DNA of 64,000 bases from Hormiphora californensis (taxonomy: Eukaryota > Ctenophora > Tentaculata > Cydippida > Pleurobrachiidae): NCBI GenBank assembly GCA_020137815.1, contig CM035358.1, forward strand, positions 7,484,733 to 7,548,732. Reading direction: 5' to 3'. Made by a program: the position numbers and the translations under genes. This document shows, piece after piece, positions 34,033 to 45,300 of the stretch; the first letter of the stretch is position 1; each line of letters begins with the position of its first letter. Under the pieces are notes generated by a model. It searched no databases and had not been told where the DNA came from. It worked only from the letters and a program-made list of their open reading frames with translations.

Positions 34033-34363
34033 TGTGTGTGAGTGTGAAGGGATATTTTTTAACTTAATATTTATTTAGGTGGACCCATTCAGGGAAGGCC
34101 TGTTTCTTTATAAATAAAACTTTAATTGTAAACTTGTAAACTTGTAAGAAAAAAATACAATGCGGACGTACGTGAGCGCTGGCAGGCTGTTTACATGTTA
34201 TTGTATGTCTCTCACTCTCTCTGGAAAAACCGCACGTGCGGTTGCGCCGCGCGAGATAACTCTTTCTCAAGGGGGAGAAAAGAGAGAGACGCACATTAAC
34301 GTTATACATTAAAGTTGAGGTTGTAGGCAATTGCACGTACGTCCATACTCAAATATGTGCTCT

Positions 34364-34650
34364 ACCGGGATTAATGATTACAGGAGAACGGCTTGAAATA
34401 TCTCTTAGAGTCTCCGGATGGTTACTCAGGGGACCTAGAGCTAACTTTTGACACCCATGGTTTTACCCCAAGTTGAAAAAATTTAGTCAGGTTTTTGTTA
34501 TGATCAGCAACATTTCAACTGCTGATTACACCAAGAAGAAAACAGTTTGTGAAAAAGTAACACCTGTTTAGAGGTCGTGTCGAGGCTCCAAACAGATGTG
34601 ACAAAAACTGGAACAATTGGGAGAGGTCGATGTAGTTATCGACTCTACTA
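34364..34650 (-). repeat. Right 287-bp inverted repeat framing LINE-A
   Basis: Reverse complement of 29498-29784, starting ACCGGGATTAATGATTAC and ending GACTCTACTA. The 330 bp between the ORF2 stop and this arm hold the LINE 3' UTR, with ATAAATAAAACTTTAATTG near 34108. Confidence 0.85.
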
Positions 34651-34894
34651 GGTGGTGTCTTCCCCTCCTTCTGATAAAGTTCGTAAATGAAGGCCAGATA
34701 CACCCGCTCTCACTGCCAGCCCCTCCATCCCCAACATCTCCATGTGCTCCAGGACGTGGCAGCTCACGTACTGGCCGTCATATATACCGCTCCCTTGATG
34801 TGGCTATCCGGGATGTCTGGTAAAACAGCCTTTTTAGGATAGTTTGGGTCAATCCCATCCCAGTATTGTCCGTGCTTGCTGGATGGCCTATATA

Positions 34895-35070
34895 CAGAAC
34901 GGATTTGAAACTTGTTCCCTCTGTTTTTATGTCAGGAACCACCACAGCAATTATGGTAGCGAGTCTGTTCCATAGTTGAGGTGCCCTGAAGCTGAAAGAG
35001 TTGTACAACTGCCCTGCCCATTTAGAATCTGCCCAGTAGTGAGAACAATAACCTCGTTCTGAGGTGGGCC
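34895..35070 (-). pseudogene. Short fragment of a LINE reverse transcriptase C-terminus
   Basis: On the minus strand a frame reads YNSFSFRAPQLWNRLATII. The RAPQLWNRL block is typical of the extreme C-terminus of LINE ORF2 (compare RAAHLWNTLP and ARLWNILP in the two LINEs here). It is only a remnant, next to the exon at 34788-34887. Confidence 0.5.
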
Positions 35071-35342
35071 ATGGTTCTCCTGTTCTTCTTTAGAGATTCG
35101 GGATGAGGCCTGGGAAGTGGGAGTGTCTTCAACAATTTTAGCTTTACTTTTTTGTTTTTTGATTTTTCCGAAAAAAACAAAAACAATAAATTAATTAATT
35201 TCGGTGCCTTCTTCCTCGGTTCAAGCTAGGGTCCTCACTCCTGTTCAATCTTCAGGTTATCAGTTCGGTGTGTGCCAAAGTGGTAATTGCAATTTTAGCT
35301 TTACCAAAAAGTTTTTAGCGCGAGCGAGAGGATTAATTAAAG

Positions 35343-35460
35343 TCCGTTTCAAGCGACTTGACCCGTAATTCTTGGAATTTGGCGCATTGCGTGTGTATTT
35401 ACAAAGGGGAAATCCTGAATTTCCAGGAATCTCAGGTCAAGTCGTTTGAAACGCACTTTA
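35343..35460. repeat. Small inverted repeat (MITE-like)
   Basis: AAAGTCCGTTTCAAGCGACTTGACC at the left pairs with GGTCAAGTCGTTTGAAACGC at the right over a spacer of about 65 bp. It lies in the 3' flank of LINE-B; possibly an independent MITE. Confidence 0.6.
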
Positions 35461-35564
35461 GTTCAGTTCAGTTCAAGAATTTGTGAAAACACAGGATACT
35501 CTAAAATAATAAGCCTCCTAAAAACACACGGTCAGCTCAGCGAACACAAAATCACACAAGAATG

Positions 35565-38420
35565 TTACGAGCACCACTCCAATATTGAGTTGCTGTTGGC
35601 TTGGGCAGGGTAACCGCTGACAGGGGGTGTGTCAGGAAAAGTGGAGAGAAAACTACCCAACTGAGATTTGAACTGGTGAAGAGTTGAAGCCTCTTTTACA
35701 GTTCGTGGAAGAATATTCCACAACCTAGCACCTAGTACCGCAAATGACTGTTCATACAATGAAAGGTTAGATCGTTGGGCTTCATATGAATAACGCGGGA
35801 CGATAGCTCTTGGGCCAGAGCGGTGCGTATCAGCGAAGGTCATAGCAGTACTGTTAGGTATCTCGTTGTTATACACTTTCCAAACAAGGATGGCAGTGTA
35901 CCTTTCCCGACGGCGTTGAAGTGACAAAAGTCCCAAAGTCTGAAGACGTTGCCAGTAATCCAACCCCTTGAGACCAGCAATCTTGCGAGTGTAGGATCGC
36001 TGGATCTCCTCAACACGACTGATATCCCCGATTTTAGTAGGTGACCACAGTGTGCAGCAGTAGTCTAGATGGGGACGCACTAGTGACTTGTAAAGAGTCA
36101 TCATGGTGCGGCGAGTTCTGGATCTGAAGGCACTTAGTGTCCATCCAGCAACCCGACTAGCCGTGGAGACTACACGAGATATTTGGGCCGACCATTGCCC
36201 ATCACTCGAGAGTACAACACCTAAATCACGCACAGTGTCTGAAGGGTCGATGAACCTTCCATCAGAGAGTTGATAGGAATAGTTCTCAGCACTGAACGGT
36301 AGTTCTCTGAGAGAATTGGTTTGATTCAGCGTATAGTTCATGACCTCGAACTTGGACTGGTGCAAGGACATGTTGTTAGCTTCCGCCCAGGTTATCACAC
36401 TGTATAGATCCTTTTGTAGGTTCAGTTTGTCAACCATAGTCCGGATAGCAGAGAATATTTTGGTGTCATCAGCGAACGACAGTGAAGAACCGTGTTTGAT
36501 TACGGATTCCAAGTCAATTACGTAGATCAAAAATAGTAGTGGGCCGAGCACAGTACCTTGTGGGACACCGCTTCTGACCTCTGCAAAGGAAGATGATGTG
36601 CCGTCGACTAAAACCGTTTGTTTCCGGTCTAGCAAGAAGCTGCGGATCCATTCAAGGAGTTTGCCCTTAACTCCATATCTCTGCAGTTTTTCGAGTAGCA
36701 CACCGATGTCAACTTTATCAAACGCCTTCTCGAAGTCCAAGTAGATTACATCCACTTCAAGAAGGTCGTTGAGATTGTTCAGAATATTGTCAATGTGACG
36801 AGTGAGTTGGGATAAGCAGCTCCTCTTGCTTCTAAACCCATGCTGAGACTCGTTGAACAAATTCTCTGATTCAAAGTATGACACCATTTGAGATCTTACA
36901 ACCCTTTCAAAAGTCTTGGCAATGTGGCTGGTTAGTGAGATCGGGCGGTAGTTTTCAGCTTTCATTTTAGGACCCTTTTTGTAAAGTGGCGCAATGTACT
37001 GAAGTTTCAGACAGGGTGGTACAATACCAGAATCAAACGATTTGGCCCATAAGATGGATAGGGGGTAGGACAGCGATGATCGGCAGTCACGCAGAATTCT
37101 GGCAGGTATATCTCCTGGTGGGCCGGCTGAATAAGGATTGAGTTCATACAGTGCCTTTTCAATATCGGTGGCGGAGAATACGATGTCTGAGAGGCTGCAT
37201 GTAGAAGGAGTAATGTTGTCTGCAGCTGCTGAAGGGGAGTTTGAAGGAGTGCTGAAGACAGAGGTAAATTGTGATTGAAATAGTTCTGCCTTCATCTCGG
37301 GAACGTCCGTAAGTGACCCATCACTCAATTGTAAGGGAGGGATGCGTGACCGGGTCTTCCTCTTTCGGTTGGCGTACGACCAAAAGAATTTAGGGTTGGC
37401 TTTTAGTTTCATCAACGCTTCGTTTTCATCAAAATCGAGTCGCTGAGAAATGTGACACAAGATGGCCCAAGTAATTCTGGAAACACCAACCTCGAGCTGT
37501 GGCAAAAGGTGAGGTTTATTCTGCCGGGCTAGAGTAATCCGTTTGTTCAAACTCCGTTGTTTCACTTTCAGTTTCCTGAGAATAGGGTCCCTTCGTTTTT
37601 TACGGGCCTTCTTCATACGAGAGTGGTGGGATAAAACCTGTAAAACAGTCAGGATAAAAAGCTGGACAAAATCAGAACCGTCGCTGCTCTCGCAAATGTC
37701 GGCAAGTGCTACCCAGTCGATCGTGTCCAATTCCTTACACATTTCAGGGAAATCTGCCTCATGAAAGTCATAAATATCAAAGTCCGTAAATTGATGGTCC
37801 AATTGACGACGAGGTTTGATTCCGAAACCAAGGGTAGAGCTGATCATATGGTGATCGGAAATACATGACTCTGATACCTCAGTTTTGAAGACATATTCGG
37901 GCCGGTTAGTGAGAATAAGGTCCAGAATATTCAAGCCCCTTGTAGGGGCATCAACAAGTTGAGTTAGGAAATAATCGTTCACAAATTTTATGAACATCTG
38001 GGAACAAGTGTCAGATCCTCCACTGAGTGTTCCCCAGTCAATGTCCGGCATATTGAAATCACCCATAATGTAGATATCAGGACAACCCTTGTTAAGTTCA
38101 CACTGATCAATGAAATGGGATAGATCATCAAAAAGTCCATTTGATGGGGAAGATGGCGCCCTGTAAACAACACAAAAAACCGAGTGGGTCTCTTTGATGT
38201 AAACGGCAGCCGCACTATTGGAAGTGTCAGAGAATCTGAATTCGGAGGAAGGGGTCAGTTGGTTGTTAATGTAGAGTGCACAGCCACCACCTCTCCTCCC
38301 TGCTCTATCACAACGAATCAGGTGAAACCCTTCAATTTCCAATTGTGCATCAGAGAAATCATCACGCCACCAAGTCTCCGTTATGCCGGTGCAAAGGATG
38401 GGTTTTGACGGATTCTCCAA
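35565..38420 (-). CDS. LINE-B ORF2, endonuclease-reverse transcriptase
   Basis: 951 residues from the first ATG (38420), open throughout. Endonuclease motifs: TGITETWW, MGDFNMPDIDWG and SDHHM. Reverse-transcriptase motifs: NYRPISLTSHIAKTFERVV, YLDFEKAFDKVD, GVPQGTVLGPLLFLIY and FADDTKIF, then LVRPHLDYCCTLWSP and LGARLWNILP. The conserved endonuclease start (LLINARSL) lies upstream of that ATG, at about 38500, in the same frame and overlapping the end of ORF1. The true start is therefore further 5', with the frame at -1 relative to ORF1, as in LINE-A. It is clearly a different family from LINE-A (same architecture, many substitutions). The 3' flank has an A/T-rich tail near 35150-35190. Confidence 0.9.
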   Translation of the reverse strand: MENPSKPILCTGITETWWRDDFSDAQLEIEGFHLIRCDRAGRRGGGCALYINNQLTPSSEFRFSDTSNSAAAVYIKETHSVFCVVYRAPSSPSNGLFDDLSHFIDQCELNKGCPDIYIMGDFNMPDIDWGTLSGGSDTCSQMFIKFVNDYFLTQLVDAPTRGLNILDLILTNRPEYVFKTEVSESCISDHHMISSTLGFGIKPRRQLDHQFTDFDIYDFHEADFPEMCKELDTIDWVALADICESSDGSDFVQLFILTVLQVLSHHSRMKKARKKRRDPILRKLKVKQRSLNKRITLARQNKPHLLPQLEVGVSRITWAILCHISQRLDFDENEALMKLKANPKFFWSYANRKRKTRSRIPPLQLSDGSLTDVPEMKAELFQSQFTSVFSTPSNSPSAAADNITPSTCSLSDIVFSATDIEKALYELNPYSAGPPGDIPARILRDCRSSLSYPLSILWAKSFDSGIVPPCLKLQYIAPLYKKGPKMKAENYRPISLTSHIAKTFERVVRSQMVSYFESENLFNESQHGFRSKRSCLSQLTRHIDNILNNLNDLLEVDVIYLDFEKAFDKVDIGVLLEKLQRYGVKGKLLEWIRSFLLDRKQTVLVDGTSSSFAEVRSGVPQGTVLGPLLFLIYVIDLESVIKHGSSLSFADDTKIFSAIRTMVDKLNLQKDLYSVITWAEANNMSLHQSKFEVMNYTLNQTNSLRELPFSAENYSYQLSDGRFIDPSDTVRDLGVVLSSDGQWSAQISRVVSTASRVAGWTLSAFRSRTRRTMMTLYKSLVRPHLDYCCTLWSPTKIGDISRVEEIQRSYTRKIAGLKGLDYWQRLQTLGLLSLQRRRERYTAILVWKVYNNEIPNSTAMTFADTHRSGPRAIVPRYSYEAQRSNLSLYEQSFAVLGARLWNILPRTVKEASTLHQFKSQLGSFLSTFPDTPPVSGYPAQANSNSILEWCS

Positions 38421-38473
38421 TGAGTCCTTGATAAAAGAAAACTTCCACCGACAGTCACTAGCCGCGGAAGGCG

Positions 38474-39070
38474 TTAAACTGCGGGCGTTGATGAGGAGTA
38501 ATTCCGAAACCGTTCCAGAACCCCATGGTAGTTGGTCGGGGTGTTCAGGCTCGGTTGGCTGAGTGTGAGATGTTTGGGCCGGGGTGTGTGTTCCCTCGTC
38601 ATCTCTTCCCTGAAGGACTGGAGAGATGAGTTCAGGGACGTCTTCACTTCTCGAAGAATCTCGTCCCTCACTGAGGCCATCAATGCCATGAGAAAATCCT
38701 CTTGTGAACGGATGTCATTGGTCGCGACACGGGGGTGGGTCTCAGTTTTAATGGTCTTCTTCTTCTTTTTCTTCTTAGGGTTTTGAGGAGCTGGAGCTGA
38801 GCGAGGGGGCTCTTTCTGCTCCACTTTCTGAGAGGCATCACTGGTTTTGTTACCAGTACTCTTCAATGAATTACCCTTAGTAGGGGGTACTTCACTTCTC
38901 CGAGTGTTCTTTAAATGTGTGTCTTTACATTCTTTGTCGGTACAGACTCGGGAGATCTCAGAATTATGGCAGAGAGGTGGGTGAAAATTCTGACACTTAT
39001 CACCAAAGTTACACCCAGAACGAGTTGCCGTTCCGTACTGACAATAACGGAGGCATTTCTGGGGATAATA
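38474..39070 (-). CDS. LINE-B ORF1, 5'-truncated zinc-finger protein
   Basis: The recognisable part begins at KCLRYCQYGTATRSGC (about 39063) and runs through CQNFHPPLC and KDTHLKNTRR, matching the last CCCH fingers of LINE-A ORF1. A Lys-rich linker and a C-terminal EDFLMALMASVRDEILREV helix follow. About 155 residues present in LINE-A, including the first fingers, are missing, so the element is 5'-truncated. The open frame extends to 39106 but the extra residues are junction sequence. The stop lies just inside ORF2. Confidence 0.75.
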   Translation of the reverse strand, partial: YYPQKCLRYCQYGTATRSGCNFGDKCQNFHPPLCHNSEISRVCTDKECKDTHLKNTRRSEVPPTKGNSLKSTGNKTSDASQKVEQKEPPRSAPAPQNPKKKKKKKTIKTETHPRVATNDIRSQEDFLMALMASVRDEILREVKTSLNSSLQSFREEMTREHTPRPKHLTLSQPSLNTPTNYHGVLERFRNYSSSTPAV

Positions 39071-39351
39071 AATTAATAAAGTTTTTTTGGAAAAAAAGAT
39101 CAACATGCGATCAACATGCGCGGCGTATTTATTGGAACGCGCGTAAGTTTTAAAATTAATACGCCGCGCAGCCGGTTGTTGTTAACCAGCTCAGCTTTTT
39201 TCTTCTTTTTTTTTCAGCTGCGTTGTTTCTCAAAAAAGTCCTCCCTTGCTTGAAAAGTGTTGCCGCCTGCCTTATCCCCCCGTGTTGTTTTCCTCGAGGG
39301 TTCTACACAACTAAATAACACCTTATCGTGTAGTCACATGATGTAGCTAGA

Positions 39352-40846
39352 ATGACGACACGTTTATCTAACGCAGAGATCCAATACATCGTCGATGGAG
39401 TGGAACAAGACTTCAGGTACAGCTAAAACCCATCCTACCGGTGTCTGACGATTTGATAATTTAATTTCTGACGATCCGAAAAAGACTCAAATTCCTTCCT
39501 CTTATCAGGAGCGATGGTCGTGGTGCAGAAGACTACCGTCAGATAGAGTTGGAAACACGGGTATTGCCGAACACCAACGGTTCCGCTCGGTGCAAACTCG
39601 GCAAGACGGAGGTATTGGTGGGAGTGAAGGCTGAAGTTGTGGATGTTGATGTTCATGCTCCACACATTGGGAAACTGGTGATAACGGCAGATTGCTCTGC
39701 AGTTGCATCTCCTAAATTCGTTGGTAAGTGCCGCCTGTAACTGTGGGTATTTACCCTGTTGGTGGAGCCCTATTTGCTCTATTATAAATATTCAGTTCTA
39801 ACTTTTTCACGAAAAAGAAAATAGTGCGATAAGTTGAACTTCGTGACACTCACAACTCTGTATTTTCCAGGGAAAGGAAGCGAAGCTCTGGAGAATGATC
39901 TAACGAATGTCTTGAGTTTCCTCTACAACTCTACCAACACTATCTCTCTAAAGGACCTCTGTATTGTTAAAGGGGAGTCATGCTGGCAGCTACACGTTGA
40001 TGTACTATTTGTTCAATGTGGAGGTAAGTGTAGAAATAATATTCGATCCGACTCATTAGTAAGTAGAAATATTGACCTTAATCAATCACACTAAAACGTG
40101 ATGGAATAGTAATAATGAAACACTCTGTACGAAACTAAATTGGATGTTCTGATTTTGCAGGAAACCTGTTTGACGTTGCATCTATTGCACTGAAAGCCGC
40201 CCTATACAGTACAACTCTACCAATAGTAAAAGTGTCGGGGGAGGGGATAGAGATGGAGATGGAGGTTTCTGACGACCCATATCATGTGTGGAAATTGGAT
40301 GTGTCTAATTGCCCAATTTGCATAACTCTCTATCAGGTTATTAGCAATCACTTCTCTAACCTGTTTTTCCCTCTAATTTTCCTTCCTGACCTAATTCATT
40401 ATTTACTCATTAAGATATAATATTAGACCTAATATATACTGGCTAATATTAATCTAATAAACACAACTACTTTAGATCGGTGGAGGGTTTGCAGTGGATC
40501 CTTCAGAGGAAGAGGTAGCTTGCAGTGAGGGGTTTGTTCATGTTGGTGTCCAGCCCAACGGTGACATGTCATCCATGGAGAAAGCAGGTAAACTTGGGAT
40601 CAACATCCATATAATAATAAACATGATTTATCATTTCTTCAGACTTGGATCGGGGAGTGAGAGACTGTGTACAATTTCATATTGCGTATAATTTCTTCAC
40701 TAAGTTTAATTTCACAATCAGGTGCAGGAAATATTGATCCCACGACCCTGTTGGAGATGGTAGAAGTGGGAGTGAGGGTGGGAGAGGAGATTCACAAGCA
40801 GTTAAACAAGCAATTGGATGCAGAGAAATCTCTCGCTAAATTATAG
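39352..40846 (+). CDS. EXOSC7: Exosome complex component RRP42
   Basis: Six exons: 39352-39416, 39509-39723, 39871-40023, 40161-40336, 40476-40587 and 40722-40846. All junctions keep frame and give 281 residues, close to the usual ~290. It starts MTTRLSNAEIQYIVDGVEQD. RNase PH fold motifs include SDGRGAEDYRQIELETR, GSARCKLGKTEVLVGVKAE and HAPHIGKLVITADCS, then LYNSTNTISLKDLCI and DPSEEEVACSEGFVHVGV. RRP42 is one of the six ring subunits of the RNA exosome, which degrades and trims RNA in nucleus and cytoplasm; the animal subunit is not itself catalytic. The next gene starts 176 bp after the stop. Confidence 0.85.
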
Positions 40847-41022
40847 CGATTTTATATTTGTTATACCCCCCTCTTTTTAAAGCGATTAATTTATTATTTT
40901 ATTACCCGGTTTTATTAAGTCTAAGTGCTGTTTGTTTTTTTGCTTACATTGACTCTTTCCAATAACTCAAACCTTACTAACTAACCATGATCTTCCGTCT
41001 CTAGACACACATCTAGCCCATA

Positions 41023-41453
41023 ATGTCTGCTGCTCACGTACGACTCGCCCTGATGGGATCTGCTGGGTTTGGGGTCGCTCTTGCTGGAGCCTTCTACCTC
41101 ACCAAACCCTTCCTCAAGACCATGTTAACCAAGGGTCCCCAGGACTTCATGGATCTGGATAAGGCTCGAGGTGGTGTAACTGTCGTCCAGTAAGTAATGA
41201 AAGAGTACCACCCACACATTTTGTCTAGCCCTTATCACTCTGCACTCTGCACTCGACTCCAGTGCACGTGCCCGATCTAACACTACTATCTTCTCCGCAG
41301 TTAAACGTAAATGTCCACATAACCGTAACCCCTCCCTCTCTCCCCCGCAGTTGTGACATTCCCATCCCTGTTGACCCTGAGGAGGAATTCGAGACTGATG
41401 TCCTAGTTGAGTGGTACAACGACCAGGTTTCCAAGGGTATTATCAAGCAGTAG
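41023..41453 (+). CDS. Small single-pass membrane protein, unidentified
   Basis: Two exons, 41023-41189 and 41351-41453, joined in phase (VVH at the junction), give 89 residues. It starts MSAAHVRLALMGSAGFGVAL, with one hydrophobic segment at about residues 7-26 (GSAGFGVALAGAFYL), then KPFLKTMLTKGPQDFMD and an acidic stretch CDIPIPVDPEEEFE, ending KGIIKQ. The size and the N-terminal Arg-plus-helix layout recall small inner-membrane mitochondrial proteins (SMIM20-like or a cytochrome-oxidase accessory subunit), but I cannot assign it. The gene fits tightly between EXOSC7 (176 bp) and RPL34 (326 bp), on the same strand. Confidence 0.65.
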
Positions 41454-41779
41454 AGAGAGGAAGAAGAGGATCAGATCTCTGGAAATAATCTTATTTTCTT
41501 TTTTGGAACTTAGAGATGAAATTGAAGAGAGACTGTGATATTGAAGAAAAGCTATGAAAAACATTATTAAGTGTCATGAAATCCCCTATGCAATGTGTTG
41601 TTTATAACTATGTTCCCCCTCTATGTCGTGTTGTAACTTATTACTGCCATCTAGTTTAAATTCGGTTTCCCCTTTTTTCGTAAATGAAATCTCGTCTCTC
41701 TATTCGTTGCTATCCTCAATTGGCAATCTTCTTCCCATTTCTAACCATCCCGGTCTATTTTCTAGTTATCTCAATCAAT

Positions 41780-42269
41780 ATGGTTCTGAACCGAGTTACC
41801 TACCGACGGCGCCTGTCCTACAACACCAAGAGCAACAAGGTCCTCCTCACCAAGACTCCTGGTGGAAAACTAGTTTACCACTATGCAACCAAGAAAACTC
41901 AGGTCTGTGAAACTCGGGTAGCTGTTTACTTGTTCGACCCTATCTTTTAGTGCACTTATGTAAAGGAGGGTTAGAACATAACAAGGTAGTTGTATAGTTG
42001 TTGAGTTAGAGGTTTTATAAATAAATTTTACAACTCCTTCCCTTCACCAGGCGACTAAGTGTGGCGACTGTAAGAGGCCCCTCCGAGGAGTACCCGCTGT
42101 CCGACCCACCAAGCTGGCTGGACTCTCAAAGAGGGTGAAGGGTGTGAGCAGGACTTACGGAGGTTCCAAGTGCAGTGGGTGTGTCAGGAGTAGGATTATC
42201 CGAGCCTTCCTAATCGAGGAACAGAAGATTGTGGCCAGGGTCCTCAAAGCAGCCCAGTCCAAGAAATAG
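41780..42269 (+). CDS. RPL34: 60S ribosomal protein L34 (eL34)
   Basis: Exons 41780-41902 and 42051-42269 give 113 residues (human about 117). The start [20 protein letters not shown] and the end [17 protein letters not shown] are diagnostic of eL34, and the zinc-binding cysteines CGDC and CSGC are present. It is a structural component of the large ribosomal subunit. The intron holds a copy of a dispersed motif (GGAGGGTTAGAACATAAC, about 41965). The stop lies only 118 bp before the GCNA start. Confidence 0.95.
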
Positions 42270-42387
42270 ATTTTTATAATTTGACTCAGCTTTTATCTTA
42301 TTTGAGAAAACTTGACGTATTTCCTTTTGTGATTTTGAAGATCTGAAAACGTGTAAGAAAATGAATTAAATTTTAACTTTTTGCAGG

Positions 42388-45300
42388 ATGGTAGATATAA
42401 GTGCACCTCTCGACTCTTCAGATCTAGTTCAACAGGACACTTCCCGAGTTAGCATCGCATTTTCAATTTCATTCGATGAACCTCGAGCCACACCAGACCA
42501 TCCACACAAACGGAAACTGTTCTCAACCCCAACTTCGGCCGTACATCCCACGAACAATAGCCGACGATTCAGCGAGTTTTTCAAATCTGAAATGACAATG
42601 CTACACATGAAATCCTTTGGGTCAGACAGGAGTCTGGGAGGGTGTATTTCTGATCTGTCGGGGGAAGACAAGGAGAACTTATCAATCGATAGCCTCACCA
42701 ATCAACTGTCACAGGAACTATCCATAGATGCCTCGGCACAATCCGATATTTCCTTTTCTAAACCCCGGCTATCCAACTCATCATCAGTAAAACAAATGAA
42801 GAAGAGTCGGTTTAGTACGTTTTTCAGGGAGCAATATTCACATCTCCATCTCAATGGTACTTCTCCGTCCAGTTCTCCGGGCGGTCTCTCTTCTGGAATC
42901 TCTGTGGGGACACCGCTGAGCTTGTCTCTGGATAGCCCGTGTATAAACAAGAATCTATCTTTGGATGGGGATGAATCTCACCATTCGGAAAAAGTGGCAG
43001 CAGAAATCCCGATATCTGATTGTGGTGAAGTTCGGTTCAATGGAACTAAATCTGATCAACTGAAGGATGAGTCTGGTCCAGATGAACTGCCAAACATTAG
43101 TTTAGGGTATCACACTCCTCAACCTGTCTCAACAAAATCACAGATGGAATTTCCAGGATCACCACTTGCAGCTTCCACTGCTGCGATGCCACCTTTTGAT
43201 GAGTCGATCGAGGAATCTCCACAACCCCATCACTCGGCTGTCTCTCTCAATACTTCATCTTTCAGAAACAGTCCACCCACATCTCCTCTAGCAAGAAATG
43301 ACCATCATCGTGCTGCCGTTTTCCCTGATTCTTCTTCCTCATCTGAAGATGATGATGATGAAGTAATTCCACCTTCTCGGAGGAAAACAGGTCATGGCAC
43401 CACAATTCTAATCAGTAGTGGAGATGAGGATAGTTTTTTGGATAGAGAGGCAGTTGAGGACAATCGGGCGTTCATCTCCGATGATAATAGTAGTTTGAAC
43501 GAGAGTGTAGAGAAGAGGATCCGAACCGGGGAGAGGGTCCGGAGTGATGACAGGGAAGATGAGGTTGATGATGGGGAGTATGACAGTAGTTTTATAGACG
43601 ATCAGTTGATCGATGACCAATACTCGGGTGGTGATGAGAGTGAGATAAGTATTGATGAGTTATCGTCCGAGGAAGATGATGTCTACCAGACACCTGCCCT
43701 ATCCCCTCCCAAACCCACCCCTTTCTTTACTGCAAAGACGAGTGTGCCCACTAAGACCAGGGAGGATCCCTTCCGGACACCCTCAACATTCTGTTATACA
43801 GATGTACAGGGGACACCAATATCGAAGAAGAAACGGTAAGTTGCTACTTCCGGTTTACTAACTTTTGTAATCTCTTCAATATACTTCTCTTTGTCTTGCA
43901 TGACCCATTCTCGAAAGTGGGTCACGCAAGGTGAGGAGCGCTCTTGCGAGAGTGTTTAAACAACCCAATCTTATCATGTTTCTCTCCCAACCAGGAGGGA
44001 GACGTGCTTGGCAACTCCACTAAGCGTAAAGAGCAAGGTTGGAACCCCGGGTATGCCAAACAGAACTTACAGCCGGAACCTCCTGTCTATCTCCCGTGAG
44101 CTGTACCATCAGTTCAATGACAATGTGTTCGGAGGCAACCTACCACCTGACCTTGAGATAAAACTCAACAAGAGGTGGGTCACTGTTTGACCGAAACGTT
44201 TTATTTCAGGGGGGGGGGGGGGCTTTTACATAACTCCTAAACTTTTGAATTCTCATTTTATATGACTTGGTCTAAGAAGTATGCTATCTAACACACAATC
44301 CCAACCAGATTGAACACCACAGCTGGACGATGTGTCTATCTGAGGAAGGGGAAACAGTACAAGGCTTACATTGAACTCTCGCCAAAGGTACATTGATCTG
44401 GAATCTGGATCTAAAATATTTTGTATCCAGTAAGATTTTACATTGTAGCTTCTTCCGCGGTTGATCAGGTCGGAAAAATTTTGTAATATCCCACTACTAT
44501 TCCCCTACCAGGTTGTTGATTGTTATGAGAGATTGAAAGAGACTTTAGCACATGAGATGTGTCACGCTGCTACCTTTATCATCGACAACCTCATGGTATG
44601 TACTGGGTGTTCATTTTGGATCTTTACAAGCGTTGGCCTTCACCCAGAAAAAAGTTGACAAGATCAGGTCATGAAACTTCATACTTGGACCATTCTATAC
44701 CCTCATTCAAGGTCCCTGGGGGTTTTGGAGCTCTAGCACCCCGGGAAGTGTGTTTTTGGCATCAAAACTACCAGAAGGAATTTTTGCTGGTGCTGAGACT
44801 TTGCTAAAATGTTTTTTGGGTATTTTCTATGTCAATCCTAAAGTTTCATAGAGATTGGATGTGTTTTTCGGACTCAAAATTTCGATAAAAGTGGCTGGAA
44901 AGGCTCGAAAACAGCTCAAAAACGGCTAAAATTGAGTCTTTCCAGCCACTTTTTACGAAATTTTGAGTCTGAAAAACACATCCAATATCTATGAAACTTT
45001 AGGATTGACATAGAAAATACCCAAAAAACATTTTAGCAAAGTCTCAGCACCAGCAAAAAATTCCTTCTGGTAGTTTTGATGCCAAAAACACACTTCCCAG
45101 GGTCCCAAAGCTCCAAAACCCCCAGGAACCTTGAATGAGGGTATAGAATAGTCCAAGTATGAAGTTTCATGACCTAATCTTGTCAACTTTTTTCTGGGTG
45201 AAGCCCAACGCTTGTAAAGATCCAAAATGAACACCCTGTACCAGTATACGAGGATGCTCCCCTACTATCATTTGTTGTCAGAAAATCACAACATTTTTAC

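Larger units (their letters stand above)
28383..34887 (-). pseudogene. Unidentified multi-exon gene, split by a LINE insertion and possibly frameshifted
   Basis: Not recognised. Minus-strand pieces: 34788-34887 encodes PSSKHGQYWDGIDPNYPKK then AVLPDIPDSHIKGA between good splice sites; 29237-29366 encodes GHQGPINEFLSGLMEFLSRF and WVVTCLALKEG; 28383-29196 encodes FFGEGYLDTLAAPLLD, ALSVHWAWVLRVLKRD and GPVYITGLLGEPETM, then continues only in another frame with LERDYITRQ-like sequence (RERDYITRQVSIREAMRD) and a hydrophobic C-terminal segment VLAHLSLILIMMMTVLAL, as in a tail-anchored protein. The frame changes between about 28830 and 28910 without a convincing intron. A 5-kb LINE unit lies between the exons at 29.4 and 34.7 kb, and no 5' exons were found. 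It may be a real gene with an assembly error or a pseudogene. Confidence 0.4.
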
